From: Planctomycetota bacterium | GTDB taxonomy: Bacteria; Planctomycetota; UBA1135; GCA-002686595 | Direction: 5' to 3' | NCBI GenBank assembly: GCA_002683825.1 | Contig: NYUD01000073.1 | Span: forward strand, 62,001-126,000 | DNA: 64,000 bases | Part shown: positions 8,727 to 19,200 of the stretch, in pieces | Layout: the number at the start of each line of letters is the position of its first letter | Position numbering within the stretch: position 1 is the first letter of the stretch | The notes under the pieces: generated by a model | Databases searched by the model: none | What the model was told of the DNA's origin: nothing | What the model saw: the letters and a program-made list of their open reading frames with translations, nothing else | Made by a program: the position numbers and the translations under genes

Positions 8727-10036
8727 GCGGCGCGATCGAATGGGCCAGACCGCTGTGGGGGTGGAGTTTGATCCTGCCCCTCGTCCTCTTGGTCTGGCTG
8801 CGCCTGTCGCACCGTCCGCCATCCGCCGTCACCGGGACGTTGAAGCTCTGGAAGCAGGTTGCCGAACAATCTTCCCCCAGCGCCAGAGTGGTGCAGCGGG
8901 GCACGCCGCCCTGGGTCTGGTTCTGTGCCGCGGCGCTCCTCTTTGGAATTCTGGGGTTGATGGGACCGCGGCTCCATCGAGAGACTCCGCCGCGGCGCTT
9001 TGCCGTGGTCGTCGACCCCTCGCCCTCGATGGACCTCGCCTACCTGGAGCAAGCCGGATACGCCTCGGGCGGAGAACCGACGCGTCGCGACCGCGCGCTG
9101 GAAAGAGCGAGCGCCTGGCTGGAGGCGAATGCGAGCGACCGCGACCGCGTGCGCTGGGTCCTTTTTGGAGAGGACCCCGTCGAACTTTCAGCGGGGATCG
9201 TGCCGGAGAGCGTCCAGCGCTCCAGGCGGTTGGCAAGGACGCCGAACTGGACGCTCTTCGATCAGCCGGGCACGCTCTTCGTGACGGATCGCAAACCGAC
9301 CGGCGCCCTGGAGTCGGCGGGCTTTGCCGCCAGCGGAGGCGAGGCGGTCTTCGGGACCATCGCGGTCGAGGGACGGGAGCGCATCGACTGGTACGCGGAG
9401 GGTTGGCGTACGATTCCCGACGGGGCTCCCGCCCGTGCCGTCGTACTGGAGAGCTCTTTCGATCCCGTGCCGGAGGTGCTGGAGCGAATCGTCGCCGTGT
9501 GGGCCGATGCCCGGGGGATCGCCCATCCCGGGCAAGGGGACGCGGAAGTGGTGTTGCGACTGCGTTTCGAGTCCGGTCGTGGGGGCGGGGAGTTCGACGT
9601 GCAACGCGACGGTTGGCGGGCCCGCGTTCGCGGAGGGGCCCTGGAGCCGGGCGCCGGCGCGGAGGAGATGAACTGGCTGGCGGTTCGCGATGCCGACGGA
9701 GCTGCGCTTTTCTCGCTCGTGCGAGCCGCGCCCGGGGTGATCCGTCTGGCGATCGAATCGATGGAGGAACCGACCGGCGATCCCGCTCACTTTGCGCTCT
9801 CCTGGGGACGACTCTTCGACCGCTGGTGCCTCCCACCGGCCGGAGTCGTCGCCCTCCAGGAGCGTGAGGCGGCTGGCCCGGCTTCTTTCCAGGAGCCCGC
9901 GCCCGCCCTACCTCTGGAACCGGACGAATCGAGCGGGCGTCCGGCGGGTGCCGAGGATCTCGATGCGTGGCTCGCGGGCTTCGCAGCCATCCTGGCGCTG
10001 TTTGCGCTCTCGTTGCGGCGAAGCCTGGCTAGGTAG
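8723..10036 (+). CDS. BatA/VWA-like membrane protein
   Basis: A 437-residue protein that starts at a GTG overlapping the DUF58 stop. The N-terminal part has two hydrophobic helices (about 10-28 and 65-85), as in BatA/aerotolerance-type proteins. A VWA-like domain follows, whose VVVDPSPSMD keeps the DxSxS pattern. A long beta-rich region without recognised motifs comes next, and the protein ends in a transmembrane helix and an Arg-rich tail. It probably works with the DUF58 protein at the inner membrane. Its last eight bases overlap the convergent antiporter gene. Confidence 0.8.
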   Translation: MSGAIEWARPLWGWSLILPLVLLVWLRLSHRPPSAVTGTLKLWKQVAEQSSPSARVVQRGTPPWVWFCAAALLFGILGLMGPRLHRETPPRRFAVVVDPSPSMDLAYLEQAGYASGGEPTRRDRALERASAWLEANASDRDRVRWVLFGEDPVELSAGIVPESVQRSRRLARTPNWTLFDQPGTLFVTDRKPTGALESAGFAASGGEAVFGTIAVEGRERIDWYAEGWRTIPDGAPARAVVLESSFDPVPEVLERIVAVWADARGIAHPGQGDAEVVLRLRFESGRGGGEFDVQRDGWRARVRGGALEPGAGAEEMNWLAVRDADGAALFSLVRAAPGVIRLAIESMEEPTGDPAHFALSWGRLFDRWCLPPAGVVALQEREAAGPASFQEPAPALPLEPDESSGRPAGAEDLDAWLAGFAAILALFALSLRRSLAR

Positions 10037-12131
10037 CCGGGTCGGTCTTCTTCCCGAAAACAAACACGACCAGCGTCAACAGGAGCGCGCCTGCGACGAG
10101 TCCCAGCCACGGTGACAGTCCGAAGTAGGTCGCCGGGAAGTAGCCGCAAACGATCGACCCCCCCATGGCCAGGAGCGCATAGGGGGCCTGGGTGCGCACG
10201 TGATCGATGTGGTCGGCGGCCGAGGAGATGGAGGACATCACCGTGGTGTCGGAGATCGGCGAACAGTGGTCGCCGAAGATGGCGCCGGAAAGCACCGCCC
10301 CGATGCTCATCACCATCAAGAGCTCGCCGCTCGCCTGCGCCGTTTCCGCCAGCTCGGCGGTCGCCCCCATGCTGAAGGCGAGTCCGACGACCAGCGGAAG
10401 CAGGATGCTCATGGTGCTCCACGAGGATCCGGTAGCGAAGGCGACGCCGCCGGCCACGAGGAAGAGCAGCGTGGGCAGGAGCGGGGCGGACAGCTTGTCG
10501 CCGACCAGGGCGGTGAGGAAGGAGGCCGTGCCGAGATCGCTACAGACCGCTCCGATCATCCAGGCCATGTAGAGGATGGCGAAGGCGACCGACATCGAGC
10601 GCAACGTCTTCCATGCGGCGAGCGGGACCTCCCTTCCGATTCCGGCCTGGATGCCGCCGAGGGCGGCGACGATCAGTCCGGCGAGGGAGCCGACGAACAG
10701 GGGCCGGCTGCCGCTGCCGTTGTACAGGACCCCCGTGAAGCCCTCGATCGTGAAGAGCTCGGGCATCGTCAACGCGAAGGCCCCACCGTTGCGCAGGATC
10801 TCCAGCAAGGTGACCACGAGGAAAGTCGCCAGGGGCAGAATCGCGCGCCAGGCGCGCGGTGTGACGCCCTCCGCACAGGTCATGTCCGTGGCTTTTTCTG
10901 AGACCATCGGCGTCGCTCCCTCGGCGATCAACAGTCCCGTCGTGCGGGCGCGCTTTTCGGCGCTCAGCATCGGCCCCAGGTCCCGCCCGGTCAGGGCGAT
11001 CAGTCCGACCATATAGAGCGTCAGGAAGCAGTAGAAGCTGTAGGGGACCGTGCGCAGGAAGACCGCGTAGCCGTCCGAGGTCGGCAGGCCGGCGGCCGGC
11101 AGCTGGTGGTTGAAGGTGGAGACTTCGAACGCGATCCAGGTGCTGAAGATGGACAGGCCCGCCACGGGCGCGGCCGTGCTGTCGACGATGTAGGAGAGCT
11201 TTTCGCGCGAGATCTTGAAGCGGTCCGTCAGGGGCCGCATGGTGGAGCCGACGAGGATCGTGTTGGCGTAGTCGTCGAAGAAAACGACCAGGCCCATGAG
11301 CCAGGTCGCCACCTGCGTGCGCCTGACGGTGCTGGCGAGGCGGGCGACGGCTTCCATGAGGCCGTGGATGCCGCCGGCGCGCGTCATCACGCCGACCATG
11401 GCCAGCATGAAGACGACGAAGCCGATGATGAACGCCCTCTCTTCTGCGATGAACTCGCTCCAGAAATAGGTGTCGAAGACGTTCACGAATCCACCCGCGA
11501 CGCTCCCCACGATGGTGGATCCCTCGTCCAGGCGGACGAAGAGAGCGCCGGAGAAGATGCCCAGGAAGAGCGCCAGGAGGGGCTTGCGGAAGAGAATCGC
11601 GAAGGCGACCGCCACGAGTGGCGGCAGGAGCGAGGTCTTGCCCGGGGGATGCCAGTCGCGCGCCACGATCACCGGCTCAGAACCGGGCTTGTCGACGTAG
11701 AAGCTGAGCATCTGGCTGCCGTCGCCGACGGTGACCTGGAAGTTCGCCCCGCCGTCGGCGACCGGCCATTCGTCGCCGACGATCTCGAGGGGCGTAAAGC
11801 CGTCCCCGTCGGCGGCATACTGGCGCAGCCCCCGCACGATGGAGCGGCGACAAACGCCGTGGTCGAGCAGGTCCCCACCGAGTCCCTCGGCCGAGCCGTG
11901 GCTGACGCCCTGCAAGAGGAGTTTGCGACCTCCGCCGGGCAAGGCCTGGGCGGCCTCGCTCTCGAGCACGAGCTGCCACAGGGGTTCGACGACGCCCGGG
12001 GACACCTCGACCTCTTCTGCGAGGAGCTCGAAACTGCCCAGGGCGGAAAGGCGGGCGGCGCCGGCCTGGGGCAGGAGAATCGCCCCGATGACGAGAAGAA
12101 GCACGATCCCTGCGGGCAAGACGCGTTTCAT
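10029..12131 (-). CDS. NhaC-family Na+/H+ antiporter with N-terminal exported domain
   Basis: The 700-residue product starts with a signal-like helix and about 150 residues of hydrophilic, probably periplasmic sequence. A polytopic NhaC/ArsB-type transporter of roughly 12-13 helices follows. Conserved-looking stretches include FFDDYANTILVGSTMRPL, TAAPVAGLSIFSTW and GAIFGDHCSPISDTTVMSS, the last being the acidic discontinuous-helix motif typical of the family. It should exchange sodium, or an amine or organic acid, against protons. The N-terminal domain is unusual for NhaC and has no recognised fold. An alternative view is that it is a separate lipid-facing or solute-binding module. Confidence 0.85.
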   Translation of the reverse strand: MKRVLPAGIVLLLVIGAILLPQAGAARLSALGSFELLAEEVEVSPGVVEPLWQLVLESEAAQALPGGGRKLLLQGVSHGSAEGLGGDLLDHGVCRRSIVRGLRQYAADGDGFTPLEIVGDEWPVADGGANFQVTVGDGSQMLSFYVDKPGSEPVIVARDWHPPGKTSLLPPLVAVAFAILFRKPLLALFLGIFSGALFVRLDEGSTIVGSVAGGFVNVFDTYFWSEFIAEERAFIIGFVVFMLAMVGVMTRAGGIHGLMEAVARLASTVRRTQVATWLMGLVVFFDDYANTILVGSTMRPLTDRFKISREKLSYIVDSTAAPVAGLSIFSTWIAFEVSTFNHQLPAAGLPTSDGYAVFLRTVPYSFYCFLTLYMVGLIALTGRDLGPMLSAEKRARTTGLLIAEGATPMVSEKATDMTCAEGVTPRAWRAILPLATFLVVTLLEILRNGGAFALTMPELFTIEGFTGVLYNGSGSRPLFVGSLAGLIVAALGGIQAGIGREVPLAAWKTLRSMSVAFAILYMAWMIGAVCSDLGTASFLTALVGDKLSAPLLPTLLFLVAGGVAFATGSSWSTMSILLPLVVGLAFSMGATAELAETAQASGELLMVMSIGAVLSGAIFGDHCSPISDTTVMSSISSAADHIDHVRTQAPYALLAMGGSIVCGYFPATYFGLSPWLGLVAGALLLTLVVFVFGKKTDPAT

Positions 12132-12166
12132 CGCGGCTCACTTTACCCTCTTTCCAGGTTGGAACC

Positions 12167-12784
12167 ATGGGCAGAGAGGCTCTGCGGGCTACCATGGCCG
12201 GGGTCGTGGATGCCTCAGCCGTTACCCTGGACGCGCTGCCCATCTGGGTGGCCGAAGCCGCCTTCTGGCTCGCCGCCGGAGGCTGCCTCGCCTTGACGGC
12301 GACCGCGATCGGTGTCTGGACCCTGGTTTCCAGGATGCGCGAGCTCTGCGAGGAGGAAAAGCGCCTGTCCATTCTCGGCGAGATCCAGGACAGTCTCACA
12401 CGGCTGGTGTCCACGCGCGAGGACCTGGACCTGCGCCGGGTCGAGCACCTTCTGATCGACATGCGCGACGGACTGAAGCGACTCGAAGAGCGGATGCTCG
12501 CCGTGCAGTCCCCGGCTCTTCCCGCGTCCGTGACCGGCGACACCCTGATCCCGGCCCCGCCGCTCCATCTCTCCGAGCGCATCACCAATCGTCTCCTGGC
12601 CCAGGGGTTCGGCGAGGTGCAGATCCTTCTTTCCGAGGATCGACTGAAGGAGCTGTTGCAACTGGACGGCGAGGTCGCGGTGGAAGCCCGGCGCGGGGGC
12701 GTCCTGCACAAGGGGCGCGTCCCGATCAGGGGCGGACGGATCGAGAGCGTGGAGATGAATCCCGCCTACACCGTGTTTCCCTAG
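12167..12784 (+). CDS. Single-pass membrane protein with coiled coil
   Basis: A 205-residue protein of unknown function. One hydrophobic helix (about 28-55) is followed by charged heptad-like sequence (about 56-125), suggesting a coiled coil. The C-terminal beta-rich part (about 140-205) contains LLSEDRLKELLQLDGEVAVEA. It lies between the divergent antiporter and asnS. No homologous family is recognised. Confidence 0.65.
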   Translation: MGREALRATMAGVVDASAVTLDALPIWVAEAAFWLAAGGCLALTATAIGVWTLVSRMRELCEEEKRLSILGEIQDSLTRLVSTREDLDLRRVEHLLIDMRDGLKRLEERMLAVQSPALPASVTGDTLIPAPPLHLSERITNRLLAQGFGEVQILLSEDRLKELLQLDGEVAVEARRGGVLHKGRVPIRGGRIESVEMNPAYTVFP

Positions 12785-12833
12785 GTAGCTGCCCTTTCCC
12801 TTCCTCCCTCTATTCTTTCGCGTCAGAAGCGCC

Positions 12834-14135
12834 ATGAGCGTCCCCTTCGCAACGATCGAGCATCTCGCCGACCACGTGGATGAAACCGTGACCCTGCGCG
12901 GTTGGCTTTACAACAAAAGTTCCAAGGGCAAGCTGCACTTCGTGCAGCTGCGCGACGGCAGCGGCATGGTTCAGTGCGTGCTTTTCAAGAAGAACGTTCC
13001 CGAGTCGCTGTTCGATGAAGTTGGAACTCTCGGGCAGGAGTCGAGCCTGAGTCTGACGGGCAAGGTGGTCGCCGACGAACGGGCCCCCGGCGGCTTCGAG
13101 ATTCAGGTCGAAGACGGGCAGGTTCTGCAGGTCGCAGAGGACTATCCGATCACGCCGAAGGAGCACGGCGCGGACTTCCTTCTTTCCAAACGCCACCTTT
13201 GGCTGCGCAGCCGGCGTCCCTGGGCGCTCCTGCGGATCCGCGATGCGGTGATCTTTGCGCTGCGCGAGTTCTTCAGCGAACGGGATTTTGTCTGCGTCGA
13301 TTCGCCGATGTTCACGCCCAACGCGTGCGAGGGCACCTCGACGCTTTTCGAGGTCGACTACTTCGATCGCAGCGTGTTCTTGACGCAGTCGGGCCAGCTC
13401 TACGCCGAGGCTTCGGCGATGGCCCACGGCAAGGTCTACTGCTTCGGACCTACCTTCCGGGCGGAGAAATCCAAGACCCGCCGCCACCTGACGGAATTCT
13501 GGATGCTCGAACCGGAGGTCGCCTTCGCGGACCTGCGGGACATCTGCGATCTTGCGGAGGACATGTTGTGTCACGTGGTCAAACGCGTGCTCGAGCGCCG
13601 GCGCACCGAACTCGAGGTTCTGGAGCGCGACATCTCCAAGCTGGAGGCGATTCAAAAGCCCTTCCCGCGCATCACCTACGATGAAGCCGCGCAGATCCTT
13701 CTGGAGGACCCCGGCTCGGAGTTCAAACCCGGAGACGATTTCGGGGCTCCGGACGAGACGATTCTCTCGAATCGCCACGATCGGCCGCTCATGGTCACGC
13801 ACTACCCCTCCGAGGTGAAATCGTTCTACATGAAGCGCGATCCCGAGCGGGAGGATCGCTGCCTGTGTGTCGATGTCCTGGGAAGTGAAGGCGTCGGCGA
13901 GTTGATCGGGGGTAGCCAGCGCGAGGACGACCTCGACCTCTTGCTCGAACGGATTCGAAAGCACGACCTTCCCAGAGAGGCCTTCGAGTGGTTCCTGGAT
14001 CTACGCCGTTATGGAACGGTGCCGCACTCCGGATTCGGACTGGGGCTGGAGCGCTGCGTCGGTTGGATCGCCGGAGTGGAGCACGTGCGTGAGTGCATCC
14101 CTTTCCCGCGTACGATCTACCGCGTCGATCCTTGA
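12834..14135 (+). CDS. asnS: Asparaginyl-tRNA synthetase
   Basis: A 433-residue class IIb aminoacyl-tRNA synthetase. The N-terminal OB-fold anticodon domain (about 15-105) contains LRGWLYNKSSKGKLHFVQLRDG. The catalytic domain has motif 2 as GPTFRAEKSKTRRHLTEFWM and motif 3 as GFGLGLER. The residues between the motifs match AsnRS better than AspRS or LysRS. It charges tRNA-Asn directly. A pyrimidine-rich spacer precedes the ATG and no strong Shine-Dalgarno site is seen. The 3' end overlaps the convergent lipoprotein gene by 19 bases. Confidence 0.95.
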   Translation: MSVPFATIEHLADHVDETVTLRGWLYNKSSKGKLHFVQLRDGSGMVQCVLFKKNVPESLFDEVGTLGQESSLSLTGKVVADERAPGGFEIQVEDGQVLQVAEDYPITPKEHGADFLLSKRHLWLRSRRPWALLRIRDAVIFALREFFSERDFVCVDSPMFTPNACEGTSTLFEVDYFDRSVFLTQSGQLYAEASAMAHGKVYCFGPTFRAEKSKTRRHLTEFWMLEPEVAFADLRDICDLAEDMLCHVVKRVLERRRTELEVLERDISKLEAIQKPFPRITYDEAAQILLEDPGSEFKPGDDFGAPDETILSNRHDRPLMVTHYPSEVKSFYMKRDPEREDRCLCVDVLGSEGVGELIGGSQREDDLDLLLERIRKHDLPREAFEWFLDLRRYGTVPHSGFGLGLERCVGWIAGVEHVRECIPFPRTIYRVDP

Positions 14136-14944
14136 TCGCCGGGGTCTTCTTCGGTGCTGAGCGCCGCTTCCACGATCTCCGCGAGCTTGCGCGCCTCGGA
14201 TTCTCGTGCGGCGATGGGACCGTCGATTCGGTAGGCCAGGGGCACGTCGGCGAACAGGGATAGGGCCTCGGCGGCGCGGCCGCGAGCCCAGGCGGTCGCA
14301 TCCGATACGGCGAAGTCGCGGGTCTCGCTCTGTCCCGCGTACGTGTCTATGCGCAGGACCTGCAGGAGGAAGGGGATGACCTCGGTGAAGCCTGCATACA
14401 GCGCTGTCGCGGCGCACTCGACCCGAACCTCGAGGTCGGGGTGCGGGTTCGTTCCGACCGCCAGCGGAACCAGTCGCTGAGCGAACCGCGCCGGATCGCG
14501 AAAGCGTGCCAGGGAAGCGGCCGCGATCGTGTCTCCCGCGTCGGACGTGCGTTCGGGGCCGGCTGCGCGTTTTTCCAGCCGTCGTATCAGGATCGATGCG
14601 TTGGCCGCGTGACGGCTGCGGCCGAGTAGAACCGCTGCGCGCACGGAGCTCTGGTCCATGCGGTCGAGGGCTGCGCGTAGAGTTTCGCGGGCCTGGGCGT
14701 CGAAGGGGGTGGAGACGTCTTCGGGAAGCTCGTGCAGGCAGAGTTCTTCAAACGCGAAGGGCGAGAGCGTGTCCCAGTCGGAGGGGAGCGACCAGTGCGT
14801 GCGCAGAGGGAGCGGGGGGGCGACGGGCTCCTCGCTTCTCGAAGAGCGGCAACCGGACAGGAAGAACGGGAAGAGAATCAGGCACGCGACGGTCCCCGAC
14901 GAGCGTAGCCAGCGCGGCGGGGGAGTCGAAGGCACACAATGCAT
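14117..14944 (-). CDS. Putative lipoprotein with helical repeats
   Basis: With the ATG at 14944 the product has 275 residues and begins with a signal peptide ending FFLSGC, a good lipobox. The mature part is rich in Ala/Leu helices, for example RAALDRMDQSSVRAAVLLG and RVECAATALYAGFTEVIPFL, resembling HEAT-like repeats. The longer open frame upstream would place the signal peptide internally, so it is rejected. Function is unknown; it is probably anchored in the cell envelope. Confidence 0.7.
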   Translation of the reverse strand: MHCVPSTPPPRWLRSSGTVACLILFPFFLSGCRSSRSEEPVAPPLPLRTHWSLPSDWDTLSPFAFEELCLHELPEDVSTPFDAQARETLRAALDRMDQSSVRAAVLLGRSRHAANASILIRRLEKRAAGPERTSDAGDTIAAASLARFRDPARFAQRLVPLAVGTNPHPDLEVRVECAATALYAGFTEVIPFLLQVLRIDTYAGQSETRDFAVSDATAWARGRAAEALSLFADVPLAYRIDGPIAARESEARKLAEIVEAALSTEEDPGDQGSTR

Positions 14945-15038
14945 CCGTTCATCGTACGGCCGAGGCCGCGAGTTTCGATGGGTTTGGCCGTAACCCGAAG
15001 GCCCGAGCAACGGTCGATGGGGCGGAGGTATTCTTTTC

Positions 15039-16232
15039 ATGCACATGACACATGGGGGCGTTTCGCGCCCCATCGTCCGCGCCCTGGGACTCTTGGCCCT
15101 GGGAGCGGGTTCTTCTTTCGGACAACTTCAACCCCGATTGGTGGTTTCAACCACCTCGAACGTATCCGCCGCCGATTCTGCGATCGGCGAGATCGACGAC
15201 GGATCCCTGACCCATGTCGGTGACGGAGCGCCGATTCGTCCGATGTTCGGCGCCGGCCATTGGCTGGCGGTGGCCGGCTTCGTGCCGGGGGACATCGATG
15301 CCTTCGGGCGGCGCGTGGGGAGCTCTCCGGGATCGGCGGAGTCCATCGCCTTCTCGCTGCTATCGAACGAGGGGGGCTTTCTCGATGGAGATATCCTGGG
15401 CCTGGACCCCGGTGCAGGAACGATCGTTCTGATCTCCGAGTTCGAAATCGCCCTCGCCCTGGGGATGGCCGATGCAAGCATCGATGTGGACGCTCTGAGC
15501 TTCGACAATGTGGGACGCCTCTATTTCTCCTTGCAGGCGGACCTGAACGGCACGCTCCTGGGGGATCTCACCGACGGGGACATCCTGCGGCTGGACGGGC
15601 CCGGCACGTGCTCCTTGATCGCCAGCGAAGCCCAGGTGCAGGCGCAGTTCTCGGCGGCGACCGGTCTGAGCGACAGCATCGGCGACGTACAGGGAATCGA
15701 CTGGTTCGGCGGGGAGGTCTGGGTCGCGACGCAGTCGCCGAGTTCTCACGACGGAGGCGTGTTTCGCGCCCTGGGGACCCCCGAGATCATCATCGAGGAA
15801 TCCCAGGTCGGCCTGGGCGGTGCGGAACTCGATGCGCTGAGTGTCGTTCGGCCGGGAGAAGAGATCGTGTCCTTCACCCTCTCGGCTGCGGCGGCCGATC
15901 CCGGGGATACCCTGCAGGTCGAGGCCTTTGGCGCTCCCGGCGAGCTGTTGTTCGTTCTTCCGGCCGGAGCTGCGGGCTACGTCGACTTTTCGATGCACCC
16001 GGGATTCGCAGGCTTCTACCTGGATCCCCTGGATCCCTGGCTGCAATCGGTCCTGGCCGCCATACCCGGCCACCTTGTCGTGCTCGACGGCGCGGGCCGG
16101 TACTCGTCCAGCTGGAGCTTGCCGAGCGGCATGGCCTTTGGTCCCGGCCTCGACGGCGACGGTTGGTCGGTACAGGTGCTCGCCCTGGCCAACCGCGAGC
16201 TCTCGGCGCCCTGGCGCATCTCTCGACTCTGA
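15039..16232 (+). CDS. Exported protein of unknown function
   Basis: A 397-residue protein with an N-terminal signal peptide (ALGLLALGAGSSFGQ) and no other membrane segment. The mature part is acidic and Gly/Asp-rich, with repeated DGDILGLD / DGDILRLD-type turns. This suggests a beta-propeller or similar beta-rich secreted protein. It is divergent from the lipoprotein gene across a short spacer. No family is recognised with confidence. Confidence 0.7.
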   Translation: MHMTHGGVSRPIVRALGLLALGAGSSFGQLQPRLVVSTTSNVSAADSAIGEIDDGSLTHVGDGAPIRPMFGAGHWLAVAGFVPGDIDAFGRRVGSSPGSAESIAFSLLSNEGGFLDGDILGLDPGAGTIVLISEFEIALALGMADASIDVDALSFDNVGRLYFSLQADLNGTLLGDLTDGDILRLDGPGTCSLIASEAQVQAQFSAATGLSDSIGDVQGIDWFGGEVWVATQSPSSHDGGVFRALGTPEIIIEESQVGLGGAELDALSVVRPGEEIVSFTLSAAAADPGDTLQVEAFGAPGELLFVLPAGAAGYVDFSMHPGFAGFYLDPLDPWLQSVLAAIPGHLVVLDGAGRYSSSWSLPSGMAFGPGLDGDGWSVQVLALANRELSAPWRISRL

Positions 16233-16259
16233 GCCGCCGACGCGCGGGTCGTGGCCCTG

Positions 16260-19200
16260 TCACTTTTCGCTCCCCAGGTCGATCAACAGCTTCATGTCCG
16301 GGAGATAGGAGCGTAGCCCTGCCTCGTCGGAGAGCCAGAAGCGCCCCTGGGGAGCGAGGGCCGTCGGCGCTTCCCAGGCGAGGAAGACCCACTGGCCGTT
16401 GCGTTCGGCGGTGAACCCCATGTCGTGTCCATGGAACATGCGGTAGTCCGTGTCCCGGACTTCGACGCTCCAATCGTTCCACGGAGATTCGAGTCCGGTT
16501 CCCGAGTTCAACCCGTTGCGAACAACCAGATAGGAACCGGGTTCATTGCCCGGGCTCTCCGGCAGAAACTCGTCACCACGATCGGCCTGGATGAACCGGG
16601 GCTCGACGTCGGAGTTCCATCTTGCGATACGACCGTCGTCGAGGAGCAGGCGGACGCCGTGCGGCCCGAGTGCCGGACCGTCGACGGGGAGTGCGCCCAG
16701 CCGGTGGGGACCGAGGGACTCTCCGTCCTCGGCGTGGATCAGCCACGCCTGGCCGTCCTCGCTGACAAGGAGCAACCAACCGGGCTTTTCGGGCAAGAAG
16801 GTCGGGGTCCTTGCGATCCCGCCGAGGGTGTTCAGCTGGAGCTCCCAGAGCGGCTCGCTGTCGGCATCGATACGCCTTACGCGGCCGAAGCGATCCGCGA
16901 GGATGTGAGCGTTCCCCGATGAAACGGGGACGGCTTCGATCCGGTGGGCGCTGGACCAGTGGCGCTCGGGAAAGCGATACAGGTGAACCACCAGGTTCCG
17001 CGGCTCCGTCAGCTTGATGGTCTGGTCGAGGAAGCCGTCGAGTTCGAAGACCAGGTCCAGCTCTTCCCCGACACCGGCGCGGGTCACAAAAGGGGTCTTG
17101 CGTTCGCGGCCCGCCCGCAGCGTGACCCGCGCACCCCGGGGTACGGAATCGACGTGGAACGCAAGCAGGTGCTCGATCGGACGGGGGCAGACCTCCCTCA
17201 GGGTTCGCGAGGCCTCCGCGTGACGGCCTTCGGCCGCCAGTTCCAGTGCCGTCTGAGCCGCGTTCCAGTGCGCGCGGACGCTGCTGATCTCGCGTTTGAG
17301 TTCGGGGATCCGGGAGAGTCCCTCGTCCGTGGCGAAGAGTCGTTCGTAGGCGAGCAGCGAGCGTTCCAGGTCGCCGGCTCGCTCGTGGGCGCGTGCCGTT
17401 GCGAGAAGGATGTCCTGTTCACGTTCCTTCTCCTCGGTCTTCATCCCCGCGCGTTTCTTGGCGCGGAACTCGCGGCGTTCGAGCACCTCGGTCAGAAGTT
17501 GAGCCACGCGGAAGCGGAAGGGACGGGCTTCGCTTTGAAGATCGGCGACCGGGAGTATCGCGAGCAACTCCGTCATGAGGTCGGTGAGATGTTCCTCCGG
17601 TTGCAGCTCTTCCAGCCCGGCTTCGATGGAGACATCCACCTCGATGCTGCGCCGTTCCAGGTTTGCGCTCAGAAGGCCATAGAGCTCGTGCGTTTCCGGC
17701 CAGAACTTGGCGGGAGAGGGGATGTCGGGGTGGGGCGGAAGTTCCAGGGTGCGCTGAAGGCCCAGTAGCGGGTCGCCGAAGCGGCAGGCTTCCTCCGCCG
17801 CGTCGTAGATGGCCATCCACTTCTGATACGCCAGCATGTCGAGGCTCTTCTTGCGTCGGGCCACAGTGGAACGCAGTTCCACGATGCGTTCGGGCGGATT
17901 GGGACCGAACTTCTCTTCGAGCAACTCCAGGACGAGCGCGGGGTCCGCGTAGGTGTTGGCTTCGTCGATCCAGTGTTCGACCTCGCGATGGCCGCGGTAG
18001 CGAACGAAGGCGACGAGAGACAGGACGAGTCCGAGCGAAAGACCGATCATCATGCCCCGACGCTTACGCTTGCGTTGCGTTTCGCGGCTGCGTGCACGTT
18101 CCTTGAGTGCATTGGCCTCGGGGTGCTCGGGCTTGACGCGCAGCACTGCCCGCAGGGGAAACATGGCCCCCTCGGGGTCCGATTCGAGGAGCTTGTCCGC
18201 GGTTTCGAGCAACCAGCGCACGCCCTCTTCGGTGAGATCCGCCTCCAGCATCCGCCGCCCGATCTCGACGCGTGTCTGCGGTCTTTCGGGAGGGTATGAA
18301 GCAGCCAGGCGCAGGAGTGTTTGCGTGCGGCCCGGACGGCCGGAGTCCTGGAAGTTGCGCGCGATGTGAAGCAGGTCCTTGAACGCGCGGGTGTCGGGGG
18401 TCTCCGCCTCAGCGAGGCGTAGCACGATCTCGTGGAGGCTCGTGATGGGGTCGGCGCGGTGGGCGTGTTGCAGGGCGCGCCAGAGCCCGTGCATCTCGTC
18501 CGCGGGGTGATCGAATCCCTTGATCTTGCGCAGCAGTCGCCTGCCCGTGGCGGCGTCGAAGGCGTGGAAGACGGGCTCGAGCCGTCCCTTGCGCCAGGCG
18601 TCGATGATCTTTTCGGCGTTGTCCCGGGACATCGGACCTGCGGGAGACCGCCGGATCCAGCCCCGCAGACGAACCGCGGCCCGGCCCGCACGCCCCATGG
18701 CCATTTCCCGCAGGCTCGCCGCCAGGAGTTCGGCCGGGTCCAGGCAACGCGCGTTGCCGGCCTGCAGGTGCTCGCCGAGGGTTGCGCGGCACCTGGACAG
18801 GGGCCAGCCCAGCCGGTCCGCGATCTCCTGTGCCGTCGACAGGCCGTCGCAGTGTTCCAGGAAGTTGCGGGTCCGGGGCGGGTGACTCCCGGAATCCGTG
18901 GCCAGGGGTAGGTCGAAACCGCAGACCCGGGATCCGGGCCCGGTCTTGATCTCGTCGCAGATGCGGGCGTGCTCGAGCAGCAGGTGCTGGACCGTCCAGC
19001 CGGGTCCCCACTGCTGTTCGGTCGTGTCGGAGGGCTCGGCGTCCCCTTCGGAGGCGCCGGGGGAAACGGCGTTGTTGACGCTCGCCTGCGGCTGCAGCGG
19101 CAGGGCGCCCGGCTCGAAGCGGAAGTGCAGATTTGTCGCATCGAGCATCGCGTAGAAGTCTTCGATGCGTTGGGCGCGTGCGATCGTCTGGCGTCGCAGC

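Noticed and set aside
10200-12296. Several long plus-strand frames across the antiporter gene
   Set aside because: Products rich in Glu/Asp/Gly/His with no fold; the minus strand has clear membrane helices and family motifs.
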